A stretch of DNA of 64,000 nucleotides from Nemania diffusa. Its lineage: Eukaryota > Ascomycota > Sordariomycetes > Xylariales > Xylariaceae. This document shows positions 48,922 to 59,237 of the stretch, one piece after another. The notes beneath the pieces are model-generated. The model saw only the letters and a list, made by a program, of their open reading frames with translations. It did no database searches and was not told the origin of the DNA. A program made the position numbers and the translations under genes. The number at the start of each line of letters is the position of its first letter. Within the stretch, counting starts at the first letter, position 1. Location of the stretch: the NCBI GenBank assembly GCA_038501195.1, contig JBBPUQ010000004.1, positions 4,788,001 through 4,852,000 of the forward strand, in the 5' to 3' direction.

Positions 48922-50625
48922 CTACCCCGTCTCATCTTGATCCTCTGAGACCAGCGCAAAGACTTTCTCAGATTCTCGAAGGCCAATCACCCAGCTTGCA
49001 TCACCATGACCCGGTCGTTCGGTGATATTCACCTCAACGTCATCATCGGGCTGCATGACAACAGCCGCGACATTGGTATTCATTGTGGTAGGGAGCCTCC
49101 ACTTGCCCTCCACAGGGTCCATGTCAAATCTAGAGATGAAGGTGGCAACGACGGCCAGGATTTCATTGGTTGCAAAGTGGCGGCCAGGGCATAGCGTTTT
49201 ACCGCCACCGAACGCGCGGAAAGATGCATCGCGGCGACGGTTGAGGAACCGGCGCGGATTGAAATCTTCTACATCTTCACCCCAAATACTTGAGTCTTGA
49301 TGGATAATGCGACTTGGCATCTGTAGCATCGCTCCTTTTTTCAATAGCCACTGGTCAAGGTATGTATCTTCCATGACTTCGCGCACCGATGTTCCCATGC
49401 TGCGGTACCGAAGCACTTCTTGGTATGTAGAGAGCAGTAGCGGACAGTTATCTTTGAGTGTAGTAATGTCGAGGAATTTGGTTTTTTTGCCTTCTTTAAT
49501 CTCGGACTTAGTGCAAGCGTCGATCTCCGCCCGGATCTCGCCTAAGAGGTATGGATTGGAATTAATCATAATAAGACTCCAAAATGCTGCCGGAGCTGTG
49601 TTTACGAGAATGGCGATTGACCCTCCGACCTCGTATCGGGCAATATCTTCCAAGGGGACGTTGTTATCTACCTCGGCTTGGTATCGCAATTTGGCCAAAG
49701 TCGATGCTTGCTTAACACCACCAGCGTTGTAGTATTTGATGAAAGCATCGACTACCTTTTGTCGAGCTGATATCGGCTTTCGGGCTGTGAGCGACGGGAG
49801 AAATCCTATCAGGATTGTTATGAGGCCGCTTTCGAATTGCCTTGAGGCTAAATTTAACCAGCTGTCCCTGGAATTATAGCAACAACATACACTTACCAGA
49901 ACGCGTCAACGATTTCTGGATCCTCATACGGATTCAGTGGACCATATACAGACCTCGTAGTTGCTATGGTGATGGCGTCCCTCATCCAGGCGTAGAGCTT
50001 CAGCCGTTTGGGCTGCCTCGGGTGAATCTCATCGAGGGACCTCGCGATCTCTTGGATCATGCTACGGTTCATATCGTCCAGACTCGCCCCGGGCTTCAGC
50101 GCGGCCCTCATGGCAGCATATGACTCCATCGACAGACCATGATCGCCCTCGTCGCCGTTGACATTCTTAGCCAGTATCGCCTGGGCTTCCTGGCTCACGC
50201 CACAGACAGTCGAGGAGAATTTGGCCTCGATAGGGGGAAAGGCTAGGATCTTGTGTTGCTTTTGGACAGCGAGGAAGAGCTCCGGCTTTGTTATGACATA
50301 CATCTTCTGCCCCGGGAGGGACATGGTAAAAATTGGAGTCTCTACTGCCTTGCTGGAAAAGACAGAAACAGTTTAGCAACATAGCCTGGGAGCCAGGTGA
50401 ATGAATGAAAACGTGGCTTTACCTGAGATTGACATAATATTCGAATTTGCTGCGCGACATGCCAACCATATGCCCGATGAGCGGGATTGATTGCGGAGCC
50501 AACGGTGGCTCGCGTCGATCGTGACCACCGAACATCTTGCGAGTGAAAAAGTAGACTACGGTAAATGCGCCAGCGAGCAAGACGAAGCCAGTAGGTTCAT
50601 TCAGACTGACAGCCATGCCGCCCAT
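48922..50625 (-). CDS. cytochrome P450, CYP7/CYP8-like class
   Basis: Three exons on the minus strand: 50625-50423, 50352-49897 and 49840-48922 (525 residues), introns 70 and 56 bp, phases closing. An N-terminal membrane anchor (GFVLLAGAFTVVYFF) is followed by a Pro-rich hinge (REPPLAPQSIPLIGHMVGM). The heme-binding loop is FRAFGGGKTLCPGRH with the thiolate Cys437; the K-helix EVLR is at 361-364. The I-helix reads LVNTAPAAFWSL, close to the NTxPAxFW motif of CYP7/CYP8 enzymes, which lack the usual acid-alcohol pair. The second intron acceptor is set at CAAG (49841) because it gives the expected FWQFESGL junction; a nearer CAG would leave a 29-bp intron. Substrate unknown; fungal members oxidise sterols, fatty acids or secondary metabolites. 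A second ATG at 50616 is equally possible. Confidence 0.92.
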
Positions 50626-51199
50626 TGAGAAGAAGGAAAAGACTGAAGCGTATGGTGAGAGAGGGGGCGTGAAAAGGCAATTTGGGAGCTATCTGCCGTG
50701 AGGTAAACGGCGGATAGCAAAAGGGGGGAGACTACAATTTCCCTGGCTGCACAGCGATATGACCATCGGACAGTCAAGTCGTGTTGATAAAACGTCATAA
50801 TCTTGCCGGGACTTGCAACAGGTCATATACTAATTGGCTCGCTGAGAGAAGTAGGCGCAACATTGAAGCCTGTTGCTTAGGTGGAGGCTGAAAAAACCTC
50901 TTGGTGGAATGACAGAGGTACGTACTGGTACGACAACCTACACCAAGCGACTTAATGCTGGCATTAGGTACTCAAGGGTACCTACGACGAGACTACGACG
51001 AGACTATCGCTTCCAACTGGAACGCATCCATTGTACTGAAGTGAGCTATCTAGATAGTATTTGCTGATCAGATTTCTTGTAGGGCTGCTTATTACTCTTT
51101 TGGGCATCACAGTGTTTGCATCTGGCCCTATGATTGGACGAAAGGTGAAGCACTAGGTGCTAGCTGGACCATACATACTAGGTACAGTCACTCTCCAAT
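50626..51199. other. intergenic region left of the A/T element
   Basis: Normal base composition with several TACCTA-like words. No gene recognised. Confidence 0.5.
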
Positions 51200-51927
51200 A
51201 ATGACGCCCGCCCCCCAGTTTACATGTACTACACTTATACTTAAATAGCGATGCACGCTCCACACTTCAATAATAAAATTTGAAAAAATTATTTTCATTA
51301 ATATTTATTATTTATTTATTAAAATTTAAAGTTATAAACTTATTAAATATATATTAATGTAATAAATAATAGTTTTATATTTTTAGTTTTATTTTAATAT
51401 TATATTTTTAAAAATTAATTAAAAATAAATTTTATATTATAATAAATTAATAAAAAATATTTTTATATTAAAAAATAGTTATAAAAATAAAACTTATAAG
51501 TTTTAAATATATATAATATATTTAATACTTTTAAATATTTATTTAAAATTAATATAAAAATTTTAATAAATTTTACATTTTTTAAAAAGTATAAAATAAT
51601 TAAAATAAAAATTTAAAACTTATATTTTTAAATTATTTATACTTTAATTTGTTAATAAAATTTTAACCGCTTATTTTTAAAATTTATTTTCGATTTTTTA
51701 TTTAAATCTTTAAAAAAATTATAATTTTTTCAAAAAAAGTTTTTTTTTATTAATAACAAAAGTTTTGCTATTAAATTTCAAAAAAATTATAACTTTAATT
51801 TTTAATTATTTTTTAATTTAAATAATCTAATTTAATTTTTTATTAATTTCTTTACATATAAAGTTATAAAGATATTTATAAGTAAAATATGTGAGTTTTG
51901 GTGTAAATAAGCGTAGCGGGCGTCATT
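51200..51927. mobile_element. 728-bp A/T-rich element with 12-bp terminal inverted repeats
   Basis: The left end is AATGACGCCCGC (51200-51211) and the right end GCGGGCGTCATT (51916-51927), exact reverse complements. Between about 51275 and 51890 the sequence is almost pure A and T, in sharp contrast to the flanks. A 16-bp perfect palindrome AAAACTTATAAGTTTT lies at 51489-51504. No coding capacity was seen. Size and ends fit a non-autonomous (MITE-like) DNA transposon, possibly with its interior degraded. No clear target-site duplication is visible (left flank CTCTCCAAT, right flank TCTGGAGA), so the mobile origin is inferred. Confidence 0.5.
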
Positions 51928-52310
51928 TCTGGAGACCCACTGTAGGTATACCTAGCTACATATCGCACTACCAATCGTTATGAATTGATCTATCCCACCA
52001 CACCAATCGTACCTATCCCCCTAAGTTTGCCGCAAACCTGTCTGACAATGTTTCTACAACGGACGTCTAACATGCATACTAGACCTTATCATGGTAGCGG
52101 TCAGGTAGGTGTTGTGGGATGAACCTGATTTGGAGGTCTGGCGTCGTCCCCCCCAAGATGTCGAATCTCTATTGAACCTGATCGCTCACACTCCCATATC
52201 AAATATTGTCTCGTAGCCTGACGTCGCCAATGCACTGCCCTTGAATCCTTCAGTGCTCGTTCCCGTGTCCCACCAATTTGTCCACTGTCTAACAGGAGCC
52301 GGCACTCAGC
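51928..52310. other. intergenic region right of the A/T element
   Basis: Normal composition; upstream region of the second P450 gene. Nothing else recognised. Confidence 0.5.
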
Positions 52311-53975
52311 ATGACTCAAGATCCAAACTACTTTCTGATCCAGTATGCGCTGGCCGTAGGGTGCATAATATGCCTGTGCATATGACTCAAGCTCTCATTT
52401 TCACCCACTGAGTTCCCATACGCTGGAAATGGAAGGGTTCCGTTCCTTGGGGTGCTCGAAAGTATCGTGAAGGGTAAGCAACTCTTGAGGGACGTCTACG
52501 AGACGGTATGAGAATATGTGTCCCACTATCTACGGAATGAATGATGACTTTATCTCAAGCAACTTGAGGATGACCAAGCGTACCGTCTTCGCGGGCTTTT
52601 TGGCGACAGCATCGTCCTGCCACCTACCATGTTACAATGGGTCATATCACAGCCCGAGACTAGTTTAAGTGCCAAATGGGCACAGTTGGACGCTCTGAAT
52701 ATTCCCATTACCTTCCTTCGCTCAGAGATTGGTACCGACCCCTTACATGAGCCTGTCGTTCGTCGCGACCTCACTGCCAACCTGGACCGACTCGAAGATG
52801 TTATCTGGGAGGAAGTCGGCTCATCACTCGAGCTTATATGGGGAAAACAACGATTCTGGTGTGAAGTGAATTTGGATCACACTATCAGGCGTATTGTCGC
52901 GCGAGCCTCAAACCGTGTTTTTGTCGGCTCGTCGCTTTGTAAGTCTGAGTTAGGAACCTTTGATGCCTTAGATGTTTACTGATTGCAGTCTAAACCAGGC
53001 CAGCAAGACGACTACATCGAGAACTGTATCCGCTATGTCACCCAGGTTTCGACGATCGGTCTTCTCCTCAGCGTCTTCCCCTATTGGCTAAGGCAGGCAG
53101 TTGGTGTCATCGCGACGATTCCAATTCGGACTACTTACGCCGCTTGCTCGAAATATCTGGTTCCTCACTTTGTAAACCTCATATCTCAAGAACCCAAAAT
53201 CCGCCCTAGCCTATTTAGTGCTTGGCTTCTGCTAAACTCAGAGAAGCTTTCGACATCCTCCCCAGAACGTACCCCAGACCTTCTCAGCAGGCGAATCATG
53301 GCGTTGAACTTCGCAACCATCCACACATCAACAATGACAACCTGCAACCTTTTATTAGATATCGCCTCACAGCCATCGACACTCAGCATGCTTAGAGAGG
53401 AGTCCCAAACGAGCAATGCTCGTTGGAATGATTCGTGCACCCGTGCTCGTCTGAATCAAATGTACAACCTCGACAGTGCACTGCGCGAGAGTCTACGGCT
53501 CTGGGGTCCCGTTCCGAAAGCGATGACGCGGAAGGTCATCCATCAAGACGGCATCTCACTACCAACAGGGCAGCACCTACCGCAGGGTGTCACGGTCTGC
53601 GTATCAGGTTGGGGCCTACACCACGATAACGCAATCTACCCACGAGGCTATGAATTCGTACACGACCGTTTCAAGAGAACGCCACAACAGGTTACTCTTG
53701 ACGGCTCTCAGGATAAGAAAACCACGCCTAGGAAGTCACTAGCAGCGGCAGAGACGGATGAGTCTTTTGCGACTTGGGGAATCGGAAAACATGCCTGCCC
53801 TGGTCGTTTCTTCGCCGTAGACTTGATCAAGATCATAGTGTCGCGGATCCTTCTGGATTACGAGATCAAGATTCAGGAAAAACGTCCTGACAATGTGTGG
53901 ATTGAGTATAATATAATCCCCCCTCCCAACGCCATGTTGCGTGTCAGGAGGCGAATCGGGGCCCCCAAGAATTAA
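52311..53975 (+). CDS. cytochrome P450 with an in-frame TGA at codon 25 (probably disrupted)
   Basis: Three exons: 52311-52505, 52560-52938 and 52999-53975, 517 codons including the final stop. Phases 0 and 1 close, and every P450 landmark is present except that codon 25 (52383-52385) is TGA, inside the N-terminal membrane anchor. After it the frame continues with the Pro hinge region (FPYAGNGRVPFLG). The junction SSLCQQDDYIENC matches the family, which selects the acceptor at 52997-52998. K-helix ESLR is at 355-358; the heme loop is ATWGIGKHACPGRFFA with Cys458. It resembles fungal P450s of secondary metabolism (gibberellin/CYP68-like look; tentative). The TGA could be a nonsense mutation (CGA to TGA would restore Arg), or part of a 36-bp mini-intron (GTAGGG to CAAG, in frame), or translation may start later. 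It is unrelated in subfamily to the other P450. Confidence 0.8.
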
Positions 53976-54771
53976 GTATATCCCATGTAATCGCAACATT
54001 TGTTCCGTTGAAAGTCATGCATTGAGATTAGAAATAGAGCCCGCGATGAATCTACCTGGCTTTGACAATCTTTCTGTTCACTGCAAACAGATAGCACCTA
54101 GTTAACAATCTATAACAAAGAATGGGATAAGGGAACAGGCATGAATGAGCCAATATTTCTCAACCTTTACTAGAAGCGTCCGGACTGGGCCGCGAACCTT
54201 AGACTTACGTATAAACAGGAAATGACTAACAGGCCCAACACAAGTGAATCACATGCTCGTAAGGCGCTCTAAGGGAGTTAGATTTAATCCTTATCCTGAT
54301 AGTTGACTACATGGATCAGGGTCATAAGGCTTTATTCGTTTTTGTTGAACCTAAGATTGGTATCAATCTTTTTTGAAAACAAGGAGTCACTGTGAGATAA
54401 TGTTCAAGGTAAAGTACGAAGACCAATAAATTTGCCATCGAAGTCCGGAGACAACTATTCTCTTTATGAAATTCACGCCTATGTAGGTCCCGTAAGAAGG
54501 GCTTGATGAGGATGAATATTGGTAGCTATTTTGTTGTCATTTCCACGTGCCAATCGACGCACGGACCATGTACCATGCAGAGATCACCAGCTAGCCTATC
54601 TAGTGTGCTCTAAGGCATGCACTTAAAATTAAAGGAAAAAAAAAAGTCAGCGAATACAGTAATGAACCAGGAGAAAAAAGGGCAAAAACGGGAAAAAGAA
54701 AATACCTAAGAGAAGGAAAAAAAAAACCAGTGGTTGCTACTTCTAGTTTAACTAGAAGGCATTAGGAATTG
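53976..54771. other. intergenic region
   Basis: About 800 bp with A-rich runs at 54640-54726. It includes the likely Pol III terminator of the tRNA gene. No protein gene recognised. Confidence 0.5.
54717..54726 (-). terminator. T10 tract, likely RNA polymerase III terminator
   Basis: Ten consecutive T on the minus strand, starting 45 nt downstream of the tRNA-Lys 3' end. This is the first strong T-run beyond the tRNA and is consistent with Pol III termination. Confidence 0.65.
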
Positions 54772-54907
54772 AGCCCAATGCGGGGGTCGAACCTGGTTGT
54801 TGATGTTAGCGAATTTTGTTGCTACTGATTTTTTCTTGGTAGAAGAACAACTTACCCGCAACCTTGAGATTAAGAGTCTCACGCTCTACCGATTGAGCTA
54901 ACCGGGC
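54772..54907 (-). tRNA. tRNA-Lys(CTT) interrupted in the T-stem by a spliceosomal-type intron
   Basis: Exons 54907-54856 (52 nt) and 54792-54772 (21 nt) give a 73-nt tRNA without CCA. Acceptor stem GCCCGGT pairs with ATTGGGC (two G-U); D-arm GCTC/GAGC; anticodon stem TGAGA/TCTCA with loop CTCTTAA (anticodon CTT); variable loop AGGTT; T-stem GCGGG/CCCGC with loop TTCGACC. There is no intron at the usual position 37/38. Instead 63 bp lie between nucleotides 52 and 53, one base pair from the T-loop. The internal A box is intact, and the B box GGTTCGACCCC also remains whole in the DNA because the last intron base is G. A T10 tract follows. If the intron is not removed, the T-arm cannot form and the gene is a pseudogene; if it is spliced, the tRNA is perfect. 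Confidence 0.88.
54793..54855 (-). other. 63-bp GT-AG intron inside tRNA-Lys(CTT)
   Basis: Starts GTAAGTTGTT and ends CATCAACAACCAG, with GCTAAC about 13 nt before the acceptor. Donor, branch, acceptor and length all match the protein-gene introns of this window. GTTGTT near the 5' end and AACAAC near the 3' end can form a 6-bp helix that brings the splice sites together. Exact removal regenerates GCGG|GTTCGACC. Because G flanks both sides, the cut could shift by one base with the same product. Confidence 0.8.
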
Positions 54908-56641
54908 GGCTTGGTGGTCTGTCCTCGGGCAATACTCGGTTAGGTGTGTCGTTTGCTGGGGTAGGGGTCTGGGGTCTGGGAGACTCGTTATCGCGCTCAA
55001 GAAATTCCCTGCAGTACAGTATAGAATCTAGTCTATATACTTGTGTAGTAGCTTGCTACATCCCGTCGCTATGGGACAAAGTAGAGTGATACAGTACCCA
55101 TGTTATGCGAACATGCGCGCTCGACAAGGATCTATATCTCTTGAACAAACCGTATGTAAGGTACGGGCACTAGGTATGCCTGTTGGGCCAGGTATTCAAT
55201 CGGGTCTACATATATCCAAGTGTAATTTAATCGAATTACATGGGATACTTATCTCAGGTCTTGCGGCGTTACCCGTTTTATTACAGCCGTCTAACCGATG
55301 CCTTTCTGGTTTATACGGAATTTTGATGAGAGCTGGACTGTCTACCCTATTTACCTACACTGAAGCTATAAGCGAGGTATGTTTAACTATTCTGCTTATG
55401 TAGACTATGATTAAGGGGTATTATTTAGGTATTATCTCTGCTGTTACAGTGAGGACAAAAGCGTTTGCTTAGGTACATAATTGCCGGATCGCGTCAGTCC
55501 AGCCTTACTACGCGTCGCGGAAAAACGTGGTTTGGGATAAAAAATCCGGGACCATCTACTAGTGTACACAAATTAGTATTACTTACGTATAGTGAACCAA
55601 CAAGCTATCTAGGAGGGTACAGTACTAATACATACACGCAGTATATTACAGATTATCGAGTTGAAAATCGTTAATGTGTACAGAGTATCTAGATAAGTGA
55701 AATAGTCTACGTAGAAGACGTGCTGCGACAATTTAGACGACTTATTGCGTAGGTACTGTAGAACACGACTCTACTCACTAACCTAGTCCAGGTAGTGCGG
55801 ACAAGCATTGGACAACCTGTCGGATCTCACGGGAGTTCCCGGTCTGTGTACTACTGAGTACTTACATACTGTACGCGAGACAGATGACGCCAAGCTAGCT
55901 TAGCCACGGCTGCTGGGCCGACCGGCATACCGTTATCACCACCATCTCTAACAAAGTTTCATCAGCTGAAAACGGGCCACCCATTCTGCTCTAGTAATTC
56001 CCGACTCTCCCTTGTCATCAGCCACACTGGGGCAGTAATAAGTAATAAGCAAAATTAGCTGAGGGTACATACTGCAGAATGTTGATAAATACTTGAGCCG
56101 CAATGACGTATCAGAGTTGTATGTGTACTACCGCTCCCTCAATTGGCACCATGTAGATACAGTATATTCGTTCTTGGCAGCTCCTAGGCTTTCCATTTCA
56201 AGAGGATCGCATCGAGCTAACACTTTTATTGGGGCGTCGATATTCTGTATTTGTTGACGCGGTGTCGGGTTTGACTTCTGACTAGGTAGGGGCATTGGTC
56301 GCCTGCCTTGCTGACTGTTTCTAGAACTATTCCCTGTCGTAGGATCGACTCAGGGGGGGCGACTAGTACTAATCATAGTAGCAATTTTGACAAATCATGG
56401 CTAACATGTGGTCGAACATGCTGAGAATAAATCGTAATCAGGCTGGACAAATTGTATTAAACGTGGTAGTTGGGTCGAAAAAGTGGGATTTAGGTAGTTT
56501 GCCCGACTGTCTACTTTCTTCGCCGCGCTGTCGCGGTTGAAACTAGTTTCTGCCCTCTTTGCAATCGCGATATATTGATCGCCGTCGACTCAGAGTCTCC
56601 TACCTATCCCATCGCTAGCCTCACGACGAACCGATATAAAA
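54908..56641. other. gene-poor region
   Basis: About 1.7 kb with GTACTGTA-type words and AGGTA motifs. Frames at 55041-55403 and 55465-55674 carry no recognisable domain. Confidence 0.5.
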
Positions 56642-57960
56642 ATGGACAGGTCTGGAGTTAAACCGGTGCGGCGGTTGCATCCAAACGGGATACCGGAAGA
56701 CCGCCCGGCTAGTTGGAGTGCGCTTCCGCCTGACGATCCCGCCGCACATGAGCAGATGATCAAGTTCATCTCCGAGTCAATAGTCGATGATCTCCAAGGC
56801 AACATCTCCAGCGGGTTTATGAGACAGATCCATGCTTCCAAGAAGAGCGCCATGTCCCCCCACGACAAGGCAGAACGGATGCGCATAGTCCGCGACATGC
56901 GATCGTCACTGGAGCGCCTTACAGAGGAGCTGGGACAGAAGTTTTTCGAGGAATTCCGCGAGAGGCCGGGTGTTGGCCGGTGGTACGATTCCTGGCTGTT
57001 CAACGAGACGCCGCAATTCCTGCGCTGGGAGCAGGAATGGGCCTTTGCACCCGAGGAAAGCGTGCTCACGGTCGGTGCGCGTAGCATCGCCGGCAGCATT
57101 GACGGGCGTGTATTTGGCTCCGAAACTACCCCCGAAGTCAGAGTGGAATCTGAAGGGGACTTGGAGGAGTTCGAGGATACCCAGGAGCTCACCCAAATCC
57201 CCGAGTACAGACCGGACGCGCCAGTGACCGAGGTAAGGCGGAAATCTCCCATCCTCCGGCCAAACTACAAATCAGTTGACGTGGATGTGGTTAGGAAAAA
57301 ACCGATGGCCCGGCGCACTCGTCCCCTGGCTGCCAGTGCGAACATACGAACGAAGGCGCCCACCTCTGCCAATCGTGCGCCTGCAGCAATCAAGGTTACG
57401 GCTGCATTGCATCTTGTGGTTGTGACGAGACCTGCCGGAACAACTTCAACAGCATCGCGCTCGATAACATCCTCGGCATCGACGTCTCCGGGTCCCCAGC
57501 GAAGCTTGACCCGTGTTTCATCACGTACTTGCAAAAACACGATCTCAAAGAGGCTATCACGCTTGATTTTCTCTTCGACAATCTTCTGTCCGGTCTCGAC
57601 TATGTACCAGATGGAAACGATGAGGCAGTTGATGCGTGGCGCGTGGAATGGGAGACTGCCTACAACGGGCCGGACCCGGAGGCAAATACCGAAAAGCTTC
57701 AACGTGAACTTCTCCGTCTCGGGCTTGGCCTTGGCGACAAGCGCGGGGAGTGGTTCTTCTCATTCTGCTACAATAATAGCGAGCGGATCGGAAGCTGGCA
57801 ACAAAGCCGCCAGATATGGCACTGCACAGACTGCGGGAGTTGTAGCGAGCAGCAGGAATGGCATTGCGGAAAATGCGACAAATGCACTTATGGGAGAGAG
57901 ATCCCATGTAGTGGATGTGGAGGAGTCTCGGACTCTTACCACGAAGAACACAAGGGGTGA
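56642..57960 (+). CDS. uncharacterised cysteine-rich protein with CXC-like and zinc-ribbon-like arrays
   Basis: Two exons, 56642-57232 and 57295-57960 (418 residues), joined in phase 0 over a 62-bp intron (GTAAGG donor, GTTGACG branch, GGTTAG acceptor). The N-terminal ~150 residues look like a conserved globular region (MIKFISESIVDDL, LERLTEELGQKFFEEF, RWYDSWLFNETPQFLRWEQE). Right after the junction comes a cysteine cluster, CQCEHTN...LCQSCACSNQGYGC then CGCDETCRNNF, similar in spacing to CXC/CRC (tesmin) or pre-SET zinc clusters. The C-terminus has a second array, WHCTDCGSC, WHCGKCDKC and PCSGCGG, suggesting one or two further zinc sites. Reading through the intron gives a longer frame to 58072 with low-complexity Ser/Thr sequence and no cysteine pattern, so that reading is rejected. 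I recognise no named family; nucleic-acid or chromatin binding is inference. Confidence 0.82.
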
Positions 57961-59223
57961 TCGGATCCAGGCTGTCCTGGTCAAGGCCGTGGTAGCCTGT
58001 CAACGATTTAAGAAAACCACAGGAAAGAAGCTGAAGACACGACTATCTAAAGACCACCTAAGAAATCTTTAGTTATAAATACGGAAGTGAGAAGGTGATG
58101 CCTTGGCCAGGTACGAAGTGTACTGCCCTGGGACTCTCAACAACACGACCGGGCCGGACCGGAACCCGATGCTTAGAATGAGGCATACGGGAACCGAGAA
58201 CCGGGTTTGTATATATACTATATCCCACATTCTCTGATATATTTTCCTTATAGGAGTCAGCCATGATTTTGCGGCGTGGTGGACTTGGGTAGCGGAGGGT
58301 TTAACTTAGGTACATGAGAGACCGGTCCTTCATCAATAGCCTTGCTGTTGAAGGATGGAAATGTAAATACCGAATTGTTGTTACATGTCAGATAAAATTT
58401 CCTTTTGGTGGAGGTCTTCCCGCGATGACAGCGGTACTATCGACCTGAGAGTCAAGCCTAATATAGCTATAAAATCCATCATCAACCACACTTTTAGCGC
58501 TGCATTACCTTTTCGAATTTTAGTATGATAATTCAGATAGAATGACATCGGTAGCCGTTGAGCTGGTACTAGGACCATGAACAGTTCACTAGTCCAGTGG
58601 TATATCTGTCGCGATTAGGTGCTCTATAAACTGGAATATACAGATTAGTGGGCTTCTTTGCATTCTATGCTTACTGGTTGTGTTATGACGATCAATTTAG
58701 AAATAGGCAATCGTTCACTGTTACAGGAAATATCTAGAAGGGGACTGATGACTTGCAGCTTGCTATTCTTGGTCCTAGACAATTGCGGGGAATAGAGGAT
58801 GAGTACATGTTGCCGGCCGGAAGTGGCGCCCACATGTAAGTAGGTAGGTACGACCATGGCGGATATAATATCGCTGCTGTTGTAGTATAAAGGGTGCCTA
58901 CACTTGCCTCCTCTGGTTATAATTATAACTTTACAACCATTCTATTACGTCTCACTTGGGGTTGGTAGGGACTCTAAGCTGAACGGTGATGCGTGGATTT
59001 TAGAATATCGGCCTGAGACTTGAACTTACTGTTCACCGGCAGTGGTATGTAGCACCTATAATAATGATTAAATTTATATGCATTCAGCTTTCAAGGGAAT
59101 TCCATGCTAAAGTACCGGATATATAGGCAGGTACAGTGCACGTACATAAAATGTACGTTTCCATACGTAGAAGAAAGGAGGACGCCACCTACCTGATTCA
59201 GAATTCTGCCATAGGTACATATG

Positions 59224-59237
59224 AGGTAGGTAGGTAG
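59224..59237 (+). repeat. short (AGGT)3 tandem repeat
   Basis: Three tandem AGGT units plus two bases within a region rich in AGGTA/TACCT words. Confidence 0.8.

Noticed and set aside
49868..49896. A 29-bp intron in the first P450 using the nearest CAG
   Set aside because: Too short, and the resulting junction does not match the family. The acceptor at 49841 gives a 56-bp intron and the expected FWQFESGL.
52939..52988. First CAG acceptor for intron 2 of the second P450
   Set aside because: It brings an immediate stop codon. The next AG at 52997-52998 keeps the frame and gives the family motif SLCQQDDYIENC.
57233..58072. Long read-through frame of the cysteine-rich gene
   Set aside because: Low-complexity Ser/Thr sequence without domains, whereas the spliced frame contains two regular cysteine arrays.
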